DNA of 64,000 bases, taken from NCBI RefSeq assembly GCF_006439335.1, contig NZ_SAWY01000027.1, forward strand, positions 124,001-188,000, written 5' to 3'. Positions 53,396 through 63,326 of the stretch are shown piece by piece; the stretch's first letter is position 1, and each line of letters starts with the position of its first letter. Under the pieces are notes generated by a model. That model had not been told where the DNA came from, made no database searches, and saw only the letters and a program-made list of their open reading frames with translations. This DNA comes from Litorilituus lipolyticus. Its GTDB lineage: Bacteria; Pseudomonadota; Gammaproteobacteria; Enterobacterales; Alteromonadaceae. A program made the translations under genes and the position numbers.

Positions 53396-54131
53396 TGTTT
53401 GTCTCCTGTTGAGGAGTTGATTTTTCGTCGCTTATTTTTTCGCTTAGAATTTCTTCAGTGCCATTACATGCATTTGGGCGAGTTAATAAACTTTCTTTAT
53501 TGGTATTAAAGTAATGCACCGTGTTTTTTACCGCTTTAACGACTGCTCGAGGAGTAATGGTAGCGCCAGTAAATTGGTCAAACATACCGTTATCTTTAGC
53601 TACAGCCCATCTGCTATCACTTTCAGAAAGTAGAGATTTACCAGAAAAAGAAGTGATCCAATCACTCTTTCTTAGTTCAATTTTATCACCAAGGCCAGGA
53701 GTCTCTTGATGAGACAGTACTCGAACTCCGCTAACGCTCGCGTCCATATTCACTGCAACAATTAAATTAATATTTCCATTATATCCATCTGGAGCTATTG
53801 TTGTTATGGCAACGGCTTGTACTTTGCCGTCGAATCTTGCTACATAACCTCGCTGAATATCTGTGCTGCCAAGTTGAGCCGAGCTCATTTCAATACAATC
53901 ATAGGTAATGTTGTTGTTATATCGCTCAGGCGAAATAATGCTATGTAATGTGTTTTGTAATTGTAATTGCTCTTGCGCTTTTATTTTGTCTTTTGTAAGT
54001 TCATTAACTAAGCCGACTATTAATGTACACGCTATGGCAAAAGCCGCTAGTATTTTACTATTTTGTGTTATGGCGATTGAACCCGCGCCTTTGCTGGTAT
54101 TTTCGTCTTCTGTTTTTATATGGTCATTCAT
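53388..54131 (-). CDS. rsxG: Electron transport complex subunit RsxG/RnfG
   Basis: A 247-residue subunit anchored by one N-terminal helix (about 28-44), with a periplasmic domain that binds FMN covalently through the threonine of the motif [12 protein letters not shown] (about 186). Other typical features are [13 protein letters not shown] and the RKSDWITSF stretch. It overlaps rsxE by 8 bp and begins 2 bp after rsxD. The C-terminus has an acidic tail not conserved in the family. Confidence 0.94.
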   Translation of the reverse strand: MNDHIKTEDENTSKGAGSIAITQNSKILAAFAIACTLIVGLVNELTKDKIKAQEQLQLQNTLHSIISPERYNNNITYDCIEMSSAQLGSTDIQRGYVARFDGKVQAVAITTIAPDGYNGNINLIVAVNMDASVSGVRVLSHQETPGLGDKIELRKSDWITSFSGKSLLSESDSRWAVAKDNGMFDQFTGATITPRAVVKAVKNTVHYFNTNKESLLTRPNACNGTEEILSEKISDEKSTPQQETNND

Positions 54132-54133
54132 CG

Positions 54134-55195
54134 TTAACTTGACTCCTTACTATGGCCATATGTACGAGGACGAGTATATTGATCGATTAATGGCGCAGAC
54201 ATATTGCAAAGTAGAACGGCAAATGCTACTCCATCAGGATAACCACCAAACGCACGGATTAAATAGACAAGTAAGCCTGCTAATAAGCCGATAACAACTC
54301 TTCCTTTAACGCTTGTTGCACCAGTTACAGGATCAGTAAGAATAAAAAATGCACCAAGCATAGTTGCACCAGAAAACCAGTGAAACATAGTAGATGCACT
54401 ACTGTCAGGGTTAATACTGTAGGCTATAAATGAACACAAAAAGAGACTAAATAGAAAGCTGACAGGTGTTTGCCACGCTATAGCTTTTTGACTGATTAGG
54501 TAAAGTCCACCGAGTAAAAATGCTAAGTTTATCCATTCCCAACCTAAAGCAAAGTGCTCGCCAAAGACAGCACTTTGCGTCGCTTCTGTAATGGTTAATC
54601 CCATGGTGATGCTTGTTTTGAGAGTATCGAGAGGCGTAGCCATAGTTACACCATCAATAGTGGTCCTTAATTGCTCAACGGAATAACCATCTAGCGTAAA
54701 ACCGGTAAAAATGGTGGTGAGTGTATTACTAAAGTTTAACTCCATTTCCATCAAGCTCAATGGCGGTTGCCATGTCGTCATTTGAAGAGGAAAGGAAATA
54801 AGTAACATAACATAACCCGCCATAGCTGGGTTAAAAGGGTTATGGCCTAATCCACCATATAAGTGTTTAGCAATAGCGATAGCAAAGATTGTTCCAATGA
54901 CCGAAATCCACCATGGAGCTAGTGCAGGAAGACAAACCCCAATTAAAAGAGCAGTTAATAATGCGCTGCCATCAAACAATTGCTCTGATATTTTTTTATC
55001 ACGTAGTGAAAGTATAATGAATTCGCATAAGATTGCGGTAATCATTGCTATACAGATATGAATTAGATTGCCCCATCCAAAGAAATACCATTGAGCTAGA
55101 ACACCAGGAAATGCAGCCAGTATAACCAAGCGCATAAGTGATGATGTTGATTTTTGAATATGGTTATGTGGTGAGCTTGCTATCCAAAATGCCAT
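54134..55195 (-). CDS. rsxD: Electron transport complex subunit RsxD/RnfD
   Basis: A 353-residue membrane subunit with about nine helices. Family motifs are SSPHNHIQKSTSSLMRLVI at the start, GLGHNPFNPAMAGYVML and, for covalent FMN attachment, the Thr in GVTMATPLDTLK; later FFILTDPVTGATS and AFGGYPDGVAFAVLLCNMSAPLID. Spacing of 3 bp to rsxC shows tight operon coupling. Confidence 0.95.
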   Translation of the reverse strand: MAFWIASSPHNHIQKSTSSLMRLVILAAFPGVLAQWYFFGWGNLIHICIAMITAILCEFIILSLRDKKISEQLFDGSALLTALLIGVCLPALAPWWISVIGTIFAIAIAKHLYGGLGHNPFNPAMAGYVMLLISFPLQMTTWQPPLSLMEMELNFSNTLTTIFTGFTLDGYSVEQLRTTIDGVTMATPLDTLKTSITMGLTITEATQSAVFGEHFALGWEWINLAFLLGGLYLISQKAIAWQTPVSFLFSLFLCSFIAYSINPDSSASTMFHWFSGATMLGAFFILTDPVTGATSVKGRVVIGLLAGLLVYLIRAFGGYPDGVAFAVLLCNMSAPLIDQYTRPRTYGHSKESS

Positions 55196-55198
55196 TGG

Positions 55199-57478
55199 TT
55201 ATTTAGCTCCTTTTTGTTGTTCTATCATTTGACTTTCTTCACTGGCAGACTCGCTTGCTAGTTGCTTCTTGGCGAGAGCTTTAGCTTTAGCTTTTGCTTT
55301 AGCGATTATGGCTGCTTTTTTGGTGTCTTTATCGCTAGAGTCTTTAACTTTATCCGGAGTCCCAGTTTGGCTGATATCTTGATTATCGTTATCATTGCTT
55401 ATTTGAGAATCATCTTGACTGTTATTCTTTACGTCTGAAGCTTTATCTTTTTTGGCAAGCGCCTTTGCTTTTGCCTTTGCTTTTGCCTTGGCAATTGCAG
55501 CGGCTTTTTTAGCCTCTTTATCAAGAGGGGCTTTTTGCTCTTTGCTCGAATCGTCGCTGTTATTGCTTGCAGTCTTTTTCGCTAAGGCCTTAGCTTTAGC
55601 TTTTGCTATTGCATTAGCTTTTTTGTCAGCTGATGTTGACGCTTTGGCTTGCTCAGGTTCGCTCTCTGCTGCTTTATTTTGCTCTTTTTTGGCTTTAGCT
55701 TTTGCTACAGCAGCGGCTATTTTAGCTTTCTTATCATCTTTAACTGATTCATTTTCTGCAGATGAACTACTTTCTTGCGGAGCTATTTTTTCCTGCTTTT
55801 TGGCTTTAGCTCTTGCTATTGCAGCAGCCACTTGAGCTTTTTTATTATCTTGAATAGTGGTTTCTTCGCTTGCCTGTGTACTGGCTGTATTTTCAGATGA
55901 CTTTTGGCTGGCTGCTTTTTTGGCTTTTACACGTGCTAACGCTGCGGCCACTGCCGATTTAGCTTCAGCTGCCTCAGGTGTCGACTTATTCATTGCTGCT
56001 TTGCGCGCTTCAGCGGCTTTCTTATGCTTAAGTTCTCGAGCAATTTTCTCTTTTTCTAGCCTTTGTTTTCTTGCCTCAAAGCGTGCCTTGGCTTTTTCTG
56101 CCTTTATTTCTTGCTGTTGTTGCTGTCGTATTTCAGCTTTAGCAACTCGGTAATATTGCACTAAAGGAATATGACTAGGGCAAACGTAGGCACAAGCACC
56201 ACAATCAATACAGTCGGATAAGTTGAGTTTTTTTAGCTGTGGATAATCTTTAGCTTTGGCACTCCATTGTAACTCTTGTGGCAATAAGTTGGTTGGGCAA
56301 ACATCTGCACATTGCCCACAACGAATACATTCAACTTCTGCACTACTGCCTTCAAATGCGCTGGGCATTTCTTTGTAGGAAGGCGCTAAAATACAGTTGG
56401 TTGTTTTAACTACTGGTACAGTGTCTGTGGGTAAGCTAAAGCCCATCATGGGGCCACCCATAATGACAGGTGTTTTTTCCATCCCCTTATTGTCAAAACC
56501 ACACTGATTTAGCAGGTAATGAATGGGGGTTCCAAGTAATGCCCAGACATTTTGTGGCTTTTCTAATGCTTGTCCAGTTACTGTTACCACGCGCTGTAAC
56601 AATGGCGTGTCATGAATAACCGCTTCACTAATGGCAAAACAGGTAGCAACATTTTGCATTATAATGCCTTCTTTAATAGGAAGGTTACCTGACTTTATTT
56701 CTTTGCCAGTAAGCAATTGGATTAACTGTTTTTCACCACCTGTAGGGTATTTAGTTGGTAACACACAGACATGAATTTTTTCGATTTCTGCTGTGGCCTT
56801 TTTTAAAGCATCAATAGCTTTAGGCTTGTTGTCTTCAATACCAATTAAAATAAAAGCAGGACTTAGCAGTTGATCGAGTATTTTAATACCGTCAACAATT
56901 GACTCACTATGTTCACACATAAGTAAATCATCTGCAGTTATATAAGGTTCACACTCGGCAGCGTTTATGATTAAAAAATTAATATCTGGCTTAGTGTTAA
57001 CTTTTATGTGTGTGGGAAAACCTGCACCACCCATTCCAGCAATGCCTGCATCGGCAATTTTCTGGATTATTTCTTGATTGCTTAAACGGGTAATATCGTT
57101 ACAAGGGGTTCGCTTAACCCATGTATCTTGATGATCAACTTCCAAAAAGATACATAATTCAGTAAAGCCTGAAGGGTGTGCGATAACAGAGTGCTTTATA
57201 TCCGCAACTTTACCACTGGTGGGAGCATGAATAGGCACAGCCATAGGATTGGCACTTTGGGTTAAAGGCTGCCCCTTTAATACATGATCACCAACTTTTA
57301 CAAGTAAATCGCCTTGTCGTCCAATATGTTGTTGTAGAGGAATGATAAGCTGATCAGGTAATGACAGTGTTTTTATTGGCTTTTGATTGGTAATTGCTTT
57401 TTGTTCAGGCGGATGAACCCCGCCATGAAAGCTCCAAAACTTTTGTTGATTGATACGATTAATAATCGATTCCATCAA
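55199..57478 (-). CDS. rsxC: Electron transport complex subunit RsxC/RnfC with Ala/Lys-rich tail
   Basis: A 759-residue subunit, the NADH- and flavin-binding part of the complex. The core (about 1-440) has GGVHPPEQKA, GRQGDLLVKVGDHVLKGQPL, the nucleotide region AGIAGMGGAGFPTHIK and two 4Fe-4S motifs, CIRCGQCADVCP and CIDCGACAYVCP. The remaining 300 residues form a low-complexity tail made of repeated units rich in Ala and Lys (AIAKAKAKAKAKALAKK and related), with acidic and Ser-rich spacers. Such tails are known in gammaproteobacterial RsxC but vary greatly in length. Confidence 0.95.
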   Translation of the reverse strand: MMESIINRINQQKFWSFHGGVHPPEQKAITNQKPIKTLSLPDQLIIPLQQHIGRQGDLLVKVGDHVLKGQPLTQSANPMAVPIHAPTSGKVADIKHSVIAHPSGFTELCIFLEVDHQDTWVKRTPCNDITRLSNQEIIQKIADAGIAGMGGAGFPTHIKVNTKPDINFLIINAAECEPYITADDLLMCEHSESIVDGIKILDQLLSPAFILIGIEDNKPKAIDALKKATAEIEKIHVCVLPTKYPTGGEKQLIQLLTGKEIKSGNLPIKEGIIMQNVATCFAISEAVIHDTPLLQRVVTVTGQALEKPQNVWALLGTPIHYLLNQCGFDNKGMEKTPVIMGGPMMGFSLPTDTVPVVKTTNCILAPSYKEMPSAFEGSSAEVECIRCGQCADVCPTNLLPQELQWSAKAKDYPQLKKLNLSDCIDCGACAYVCPSHIPLVQYYRVAKAEIRQQQQQEIKAEKAKARFEARKQRLEKEKIARELKHKKAAEARKAAMNKSTPEAAEAKSAVAAALARVKAKKAASQKSSENTASTQASEETTIQDNKKAQVAAAIARAKAKKQEKIAPQESSSSAENESVKDDKKAKIAAAVAKAKAKKEQNKAAESEPEQAKASTSADKKANAIAKAKAKALAKKTASNNSDDSSKEQKAPLDKEAKKAAAIAKAKAKAKAKALAKKDKASDVKNNSQDDSQISNDNDNQDISQTGTPDKVKDSSDKDTKKAAIIAKAKAKAKALAKKQLASESASEESQMIEQQKGAK
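55230..56130 (-). repeat. Ala/Lys-rich repeat block in rsxC
   Basis: The 3' third of rsxC encodes about seven imperfect repeats of roughly 40 residues. Each has a KKAxIAxAxAKAKA-type helix followed by a spacer rich in Ser, Asp, Glu and Gln. On the opposite strand this makes long alanine/phenylalanine-rich open frames that are not genes. Repeat number is likely to vary between strains through slippage or recombination. Confidence 0.75.
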
Positions 57479-57484
57479 ATGCTC

Positions 57485-58039
57485 CTAATCTATCTGCTGA
57501 ACAGGGATGCTATTTAAATCCCACAACCAGTTTTGAGTTGTTTCAGGTACTACACGCATTTCTATACAATCAACAGGGCAGGGAGCAACACATAAGTCAC
57601 AGCCTGTACACTCATCAGCAATAATAGTATGCATTTGCTTGGCGGCACCTAAAATTGCATCAACAGGGCAAGCTTGTATGCATTTAGTGCAACCTATACA
57701 GTCTTCTTCAATGATAAAAGCAACCTTTGGGCGATTATCTTGTTCATGACTTTCATCAAGAGGCTCTGCTTCAACCCCCATTAAATCAGCAATTTTTTTA
57801 ATGGTATCTTCGCCACCAGGTGCGCATTTATTTATGGCTTCACCGTCTGCAACAGCTTGCGCATAAGGTTTACATCCAGGATAGCCACATTGGCCACATT
57901 GAGTTTGAGGCAAGATGGCATCAATTTGCTCTACAATGGGATCTGCATCGACTTTAAAACGAACCGAAGCATAACCAAGTAAAGCACCAAAAAGTGCAGA
58001 AATCAGTCCGAAAACAAGGATGGCAATTAATATAGTCAT
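57485..58039 (-). CDS. rsxB: Electron transport complex subunit RsxB/RnfB
   Basis: A 184-residue iron-sulfur protein with an N-terminal membrane helix (about 3-25). The first cluster site is [18 protein letters not shown] (about 45-62), and two ferredoxin-like clusters follow in [14 protein letters not shown] and [14 protein letters not shown]. It passes electrons within the Rsx complex. The gene abuts rsxA directly and precedes rsxC by 6 bp. Confidence 0.96.
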   Translation of the reverse strand: MTILIAILVFGLISALFGALLGYASVRFKVDADPIVEQIDAILPQTQCGQCGYPGCKPYAQAVADGEAINKCAPGGEDTIKKIADLMGVEAEPLDESHEQDNRPKVAFIIEEDCIGCTKCIQACPVDAILGAAKQMHTIIADECTGCDLCVAPCPVDCIEMRVVPETTQNWLWDLNSIPVQQID

Positions 58040-58621
58040 TTATAGTTTTACCAAACCAGTAAAGCCCATAAAGGCAAGTGACATAAGGCCCGCAGTAATC
58101 ATAGCTATAGCAGCACCCTTAAAAGGTGTAGGTACGTCAGCATTAGCTAACTTTTCACGCATTGCAGAGAACATCACAAGAACTAAAGAAAAACCTACTG
58201 ATGCCCCAAAACCGTAAATAATTGATTCAAAAAAGTTATGGTGTGAGCGTAAATTCAATAAAGCGACACCTAATACAGCACAGTTAGTGGTGATTAAAGG
58301 TAAAAAAATACCCAATAATCGATATAAGCTTGCGCTGGTTTTGTGTACCACCATTTCAGTGAATTGAACCACAACAGCAATAACTAGGATAAAGCTCATC
58401 GTTGTTAAGTATTCAATATTTAATGGTACTAATAGATAGGTGGTAACTAAATAACTTAATAGAGAAGCTATTGTCATTACGAAAATAGTGGCAAACGACA
58501 TGCCTATGGCGGTTTCTGTACGAGAAGAAACTCCCATAAAAGGGCATAAACCTAAAAATTGCACAAGTACAAAATTATTAACTAGCACTGTAGCAACAAG
58601 TAGCAGAAGGTAATCAGTCAT
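58040..58621 (-). CDS. rsxA: Electron transport complex subunit RsxA/RnfA
   Basis: A 193-residue membrane subunit with six helices; the signatures [18 protein letters not shown] and [17 protein letters not shown] mirror those of RsxE, its paralog with inverted topology. The conserved Cys residues in these loops bind a shared iron centre in Rnf-type complexes. It is the first gene of the rsxABCDGE-nth operon, whose promoter must lie in 58622-58805. Confidence 0.96.
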   Translation of the reverse strand: MTDYLLLLVATVLVNNFVLVQFLGLCPFMGVSSRTETAIGMSFATIFVMTIASLLSYLVTTYLLVPLNIEYLTTMSFILVIAVVVQFTEMVVHKTSASLYRLLGIFLPLITTNCAVLGVALLNLRSHHNFFESIIYGFGASVGFSLVLVMFSAMREKLANADVPTPFKGAAIAMITAGLMSLAFMGFTGLVKL

Positions 58622-58805
58622 TTGCTTAAAGGTTATGAAAGTAAAAGTAAATTGGCTGTATTATCCGATGTTATTGCACAATTAACAACAGTTTCAGTTG
58701 ATGCTCAAGATGATTTTTTTGATTAAAATTGAATATTTGTATGAGAAAGGTTTACGACTGAACTTGTTTGCTGATAAAACAAACAAGTTCAGGAAAGAGA
58801 GAATG

Positions 58806-60725
58806 TTAAAAAGGAGCAGGCTTTCCTACATAGAATCCTTGGCAACCATCTATAAATAGTTTTTCAAGGGTATGTTTTTCTTCTTGAGTTTCAACACTTT
58901 CAGCTAAAACATTGATACCCAAACGATGCGCTAAATCGACCATTAAGCGTAAAAAGTATTGATTGTTTTTGTCATCATCAATATCGCGAGTGTATGAACT
59001 ATCCATTTTGATATAATCAGGTGTTAGATCACGGAAGAATTTAAATGAGGTTAACCCTACACCGAAACGTTCAACGGTAACCCTTGCACCAACACGATGT
59101 AGCATTTCAATTAATCGCTTACCCGTTTTGATATTTTGTTGTAAACCAAATTCAGTAATTTCAAAAACTAATCGTGGCGCTACAGAAGGTTCACGTAAAA
59201 GCTTTCTTTCAAGCCAAATCATGAAATGTTCATCACTAATACTTCTAGCACTAATATTGATACCAAAGCTTTGGTCTACGATATTCTTGCTGGTGATTTC
59301 ACTAATAGCGGTCTCAATTATCAACCTATCTACTTCAACAATCTTATCTAACTTCTCAGCCATAGCGATAAAGCTAGCTGTTGGCAGCATGTCTTCACTA
59401 GAGTTTAAAAATCTAGCTAATACTTCTCCATAAACTTTACTATTACGTCCACTCGGTTGTATAGGTTGTAGCAATAATGAAATACGTTTTCCTTCAAGGA
59501 CACTATCAATTTCTTGGCGCCAATTTTGATTCCCCGTATTGGCTGTAGACGTATGTAAAATATCAACATCTTTTACCGTATACCATGAGTTGGTACTCTT
59601 TGTTTGAGCAACACTTACGCCTGTATCGGCTAGCGCTAGAAGTTCACCAAGAGGTTTGGTTTTATCGAAAAATACCAAGCCTGAAAAAGCAACCGAGTCA
59701 AGATCTGCAAGTTGTTGATACTCATTAAAACTCATGGTTAATTCATCAGCAAATTCTTCTGCTTGTTTTATTTTCTCATTCGGTAAAATAATAGCAAAAT
59801 CAGAGCTGTTTAATCTAAATAGCTTTCCACGTGGCCTTTTGATTAGTGATTTTTTAAGGCGCTCAGATACTTGAATAATATAATCATCACCTTCTTTATA
59901 ACCATGAACTTGGTTTATAGTTTGTAATTCTGAACAACGAATTATAATTAATACACCGAAAGTTACAGCGCTATCTTCTTCTAAGTATTTTTCATAAACT
60001 TGAACGAATCGGTTTCTATTCTCAAGTTCAGTTAAGCTATCAACATATGCTTCAATTTCAAGATGTGTAGAGCTTCGTAACTGCTCCGACATTATTTCTT
60101 TAATCTCTGCAATACCTTCTTTTAATGCTGGAATATCTATATAGCTATTGGCATCATTATCTTCAGCATTAGGATGATTTATTGCATCTAAGTCGTGTTT
60201 TATTTGTGAGCTGATCATATTAAATACAACAGCTTGAAGTCGGTAATTAAACCATGTTGCTAGAAAAATAAATATAACAGAAAGTAGAGCTAAAACGGTG
60301 AGTACTCGCTCTATTAAAATGGTTTCACTGGTAAAATCGAGTGTATATTCAATGGTATAGGGAAGCTTTCCTGTAGATATATTATTATTTTCAGGGTAAG
60401 TAAATGATAATAGCGCATTATTATTACTCTTATATACCTGTAAATTGCTTGCTTTGTTCTTAATGGCAATGTACTGATACTTACTCGCTTTTTTTAGCGT
60501 GTTTAATAACTGCTTTGCAATTGCTTTTTCATCTTCAAGCGTTTCTTTTTGAGAAGCGATATTAAATGAAGCTTGATCTACTAGTGTACCAATAGTAGAT
60601 GCATGATTATTATTTTGTTCAGCTAAAGTACTTTTTAAAAGTAATAGAGAAATGCTGCTAATTACTCCATAAAAAACAAGCGCAATAAGAGTGTTTTTGA
60701 GTAACAATTTTGAAAATTTAAACAT
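58806..60725 (-). CDS. Degenerate GGDEF/EAL membrane protein (CsrD/LapD-like)
   Basis: A 639-residue protein with an N-terminal helix (about 12-32), a periplasmic region to about 140, a second helix (about 142-160), a GGDEF domain (about 225-380) and an EAL domain (about 400-639). The GGDEF motif is replaced by RLNSSDFAIILP and the EAL motif by YGEVLARF, and few catalytic acids remain, so neither making nor breaking cyclic di-GMP is likely. The NSSDF form recalls CsrD (HRSSDF), which directs turnover of the Csr small RNAs; LapD-type c-di-GMP receptors are the other option. The linker before the EAL domain (NSWYTVKD ... QNWRQEID) fits both. Confidence 0.82.
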   Translation of the reverse strand: MFKFSKLLLKNTLIALVFYGVISSISLLLLKSTLAEQNNNHASTIGTLVDQASFNIASQKETLEDEKAIAKQLLNTLKKASKYQYIAIKNKASNLQVYKSNNNALLSFTYPENNNISTGKLPYTIEYTLDFTSETILIERVLTVLALLSVIFIFLATWFNYRLQAVVFNMISSQIKHDLDAINHPNAEDNDANSYIDIPALKEGIAEIKEIMSEQLRSSTHLEIEAYVDSLTELENRNRFVQVYEKYLEEDSAVTFGVLIIIRCSELQTINQVHGYKEGDDYIIQVSERLKKSLIKRPRGKLFRLNSSDFAIILPNEKIKQAEEFADELTMSFNEYQQLADLDSVAFSGLVFFDKTKPLGELLALADTGVSVAQTKSTNSWYTVKDVDILHTSTANTGNQNWRQEIDSVLEGKRISLLLQPIQPSGRNSKVYGEVLARFLNSSEDMLPTASFIAMAEKLDKIVEVDRLIIETAISEITSKNIVDQSFGINISARSISDEHFMIWLERKLLREPSVAPRLVFEITEFGLQQNIKTGKRLIEMLHRVGARVTVERFGVGLTSFKFFRDLTPDYIKMDSSYTRDIDDDKNNQYFLRLMVDLAHRLGINVLAESVETQEEKHTLEKLFIDGCQGFYVGKPAPF

Positions 60726-61332
60726 AGTAAAGTTATGGGCTCCGTAACTTTTAAGTAAATTCCCACAGAACTACTAAATTAGGGGAGTTAATAGTATGAT
60801 TATTAAAAATTTAAGTAATTATATCGCTAGTACAAGTATATATATAGCACTAATGTAGCGATTATACTAAAGTCTTGTTAAATATAAATTATTCTTAAGT
60901 AAGTTTTTTGCATGTTTTGTAAGCAGACATGTAAAAAGTTACTTAAGTTTTTATCAGTTATTCTGCAATCTAGCTTGCGCTTGTTTTGTGCAACCTATAT
61001 AATTGCGCCAACTTATTTATAGCAAGATGTCACTGGAAGAATTGATACTTATCACAAGTAGAAATTTTTATTCATGCTATGATTTTTAGTAAGTTTCTGT
61101 TTTAGAAAAACTGAACAGAGCTCTCTAAAACCATATATAGGTTATCTATATATAGGGGGAACAGTGAAATAGGCCCCTGATATGGGGTTTTTTCGTTTTT
61201 TAAGGTAAGAAAACTTTTAAAATCGAAAATTACAGCAAAATATCGCTGGGCTATAAGCCCTTTTTTTGTACCTAAATTTTATATCGTCATGTTGATATTG
61301 GAAAATTTATCTAGCGTGACAGGAGAAAAAGA
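60726..61332. other. Long intergenic region upstream of rimP
   Basis: About 600 bp between divergent genes. I see no tRNA, although a tRNA often precedes rimP in gammaproteobacteria. A pair of direct repeats TATATAGG lies at about 61133-61156. A terminator-like hairpin follows at 61174-61193. The stretch 61110-61195 could therefore be a short transcript or a leader attenuator for the rimP-nusA-infB operon. The rest is AT rich and unremarkable. Confidence 0.45.
61174..61193 (+). terminator. Terminator-like hairpin in the rimP leader
   Basis: CCCC (61174-61177), a 6-nt loop, GGGG (61184-61187) and six T residues. The stem is short but all GC. It stands 140 bp before the rimP start, in the right place for attenuation of the operon or for ending a small upstream RNA. 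Confidence 0.55.
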
Positions 61333-61791
61333 TTGGCTAAATTTGAACAAAAACTAACTGAAATGTTACGTCCTGCAGTAGAAGAAACAGGTAAAGCTTT
61401 ACTTGGTGTTGAATTCATCAGTGCAGGTAATAATTCAGTTTTACGTTTGTTTATTGACCATGAGAATGGCATTAATGTTGATGATTGTGCTGAAGTAAGT
61501 CGTCAAGTTGGTGCTATTTTGGATGTAGAAGATCCTATTAGTAGTGAGTATAACCTTGAAGTTTCTTCACCTGGCCTAGATAGACCTCTATTTGACTTAG
61601 AGCACTTTCAGGCTGTTATTGGTGAAACGGTAAACGTTAAATTATCAATTCCATTGAATGGACGCCGTAAATTTAAGGGTGAGTTAGTTGCGATTGAAAA
61701 CGATACATTAATTGTTGCAGTCGATGGCATCGATTATGAGTTGGTTTTCAACAATGTTGACAAAGCAAATCTTGTCGCAAATTTTGAATAA
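61333..61791 (+). CDS. rimP: Ribosome maturation factor RimP
   Basis: A 152-residue protein needed for assembly of the 30S subunit. The start is TTG at 61333 with AGGAG at 61321-61325; it gives the family start MAKFEQKLTEMLRPAVEETG, and no ATG lies nearby. Other motifs are LRLFIDHENGINVDDCAEVSRQ and the highly conserved YNLEVSSPGLDRPLF. It heads the rimP-nusA-infB operon. Confidence 0.96.
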   Translation: MAKFEQKLTEMLRPAVEETGKALLGVEFISAGNNSVLRLFIDHENGINVDDCAEVSRQVGAILDVEDPISSEYNLEVSSPGLDRPLFDLEHFQAVIGETVNVKLSIPLNGRRKFKGELVAIENDTLIVAVDGIDYELVFNNVDKANLVANFE

Positions 61792-61806
61792 TAAGGGCTA
61801 AGAAGC

Positions 61807-63303
61807 ATGAGTAAGGAAGTTTTACTGGTTGTAGATGCAGTTTCTAACGAAAAAGCATTACCCCGAGAAAGTATTTTTGAAGCAATGGAAACCGCTTTAG
61901 AAACCGCAACAAAAAAGAAATATGAAGGCGATATCGTTGTTCGTGTTTCTATTGACCGTATTTCTGGTGAATTTGATACATTCCGCCGTTGGTTGGTGAT
62001 TGATGAAAGTGAAACACCAATGGAAAACCCGTATGCTGAAATAAGCGTAGAAGCCGCACAATATGATAATGCTGAACTTAATGTTGGTGATTATGTTGAA
62101 GAACAAATTGAGTCAGTAAAATTTGATCGTGTAACTACACAAACAGCTAAACAAGTTATTGTTCAAAAAATTCGCGAAGCAGAGCGCGCTTTAGTTGTTG
62201 ATGCTTACCAAGAACAATTAGGTGAACTTGTAACCGGCGTAGTAAAAAAATCTAGCCGTGATAGTGTTATTTTAGACTTAGGTAATAATGCTGAAGCGGT
62301 TATTTACCGTGATGACATGTTACCACGTGAGTCTTTCCGTCCTGGAGATCGCGTTAGAGGTTTATTATATGAAATTAAACCTGAAGCACGTGGCGCACAA
62401 TTATTTGTAAGCCGAACCAAACCTGAGATGTTAATTGAACTATTTCGAGTTGAAGTGCCAGAAATTGGTGAGGAGATGCTTGAAATCAAAGGTGCAGCTC
62501 GTGATCCAGGTTCTCGTGCTAAAATCGCTGTTAAAAGTAACGATAAACGTATTGACCCTGTTGGTGCGTGTGTTGGTATGCGTGGCTCACGAGTTCAAGC
62601 AGTTTCAGGCGAACTTGGCGGTGAACGCGTAGATATTGTTTTACATGATGATAATGTTGCTCAGTTTGTGATAAATGCCATGGCACCAGCTGAAGTTGCA
62701 TCAATTATTGTTGATGAAGACAAAGGCACAATGGATATCGCGGTTGAAGAAGGTAACTTAGCGATGGCTATCGGCCGAAGTGGTCAAAATATTCGATTAG
62801 CGAGCCAGTTAACTGGTTGGGAATTGAATGTTATGACCGTAGAAGATATGAAAGAGAAGCATCAAGCAGAAAATGACAAAGTACTTACGTTGTTTACTGA
62901 TAAATTAGATTTAGATGAAGATTTCGCAACACTTCTAGCAGAGGAAGGTTTTACTTCTTTAGAAGAAATTGCTTATGTCCCAGTGGCTGAAATGCTTGAA
63001 ATTGATGGTTTAAATGAAGAAATCATTGAAGAGTTACGTGATAGAGCAAAAGAAGCTCTAACAACTCAAGCATTAGCAAGTGAAGAAACACTTGAAGGTG
63101 CCGAGCCAGCAGAAGATTTATTAGGCCTTGAAGGTTTAGATCGTCATTTAGCATATGTTCTAGCAAGTAGAGGTGTTTGCACACTTGAAGACTTAGCAGA
63201 ACAAGGTATTGATGAAATTAGTGATATTGAAGAATTAGATGAAACCAAAGCGGGTGAGCTGATTATGGCTGCACGTAATATTTGTTGGTTTAACGAAGAA
63301 TAA
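61807..63303 (+). CDS. nusA: Transcription termination/antitermination protein NusA
   Basis: A 498-residue NusA. Domains in order: N-terminal RNA-polymerase-binding domain (about 1-125), S1 (about 135-200, [21 protein letters not shown]), KH1 and KH2 (about 205-345, with [21 protein letters not shown] and [19 protein letters not shown]) and two acidic C-terminal repeats (about 360-495). It modulates pausing, termination and antitermination. The gap to rimP is 15 bp. Confidence 0.97.
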   Translation: MSKEVLLVVDAVSNEKALPRESIFEAMETALETATKKKYEGDIVVRVSIDRISGEFDTFRRWLVIDESETPMENPYAEISVEAAQYDNAELNVGDYVEEQIESVKFDRVTTQTAKQVIVQKIREAERALVVDAYQEQLGELVTGVVKKSSRDSVILDLGNNAEAVIYRDDMLPRESFRPGDRVRGLLYEIKPEARGAQLFVSRTKPEMLIELFRVEVPEIGEEMLEIKGAARDPGSRAKIAVKSNDKRIDPVGACVGMRGSRVQAVSGELGGERVDIVLHDDNVAQFVINAMAPAEVASIIVDEDKGTMDIAVEEGNLAMAIGRSGQNIRLASQLTGWELNVMTVEDMKEKHQAENDKVLTLFTDKLDLDEDFATLLAEEGFTSLEEIAYVPVAEMLEIDGLNEEIIEELRDRAKEALTTQALASEETLEGAEPAEDLLGLEGLDRHLAYVLASRGVCTLEDLAEQGIDEISDIEELDETKAGELIMAARNICWFNEE

Positions 63304-63326
63304 TTAACACCGGGAGAACATTATAG

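Noticed and set aside
55452..56153. Alanine/phenylalanine-rich open frames opposite rsxC
   Set aside because: They are the complement of the Ala/Lys repeat codons and have no ribosome sites or protein logic of their own.
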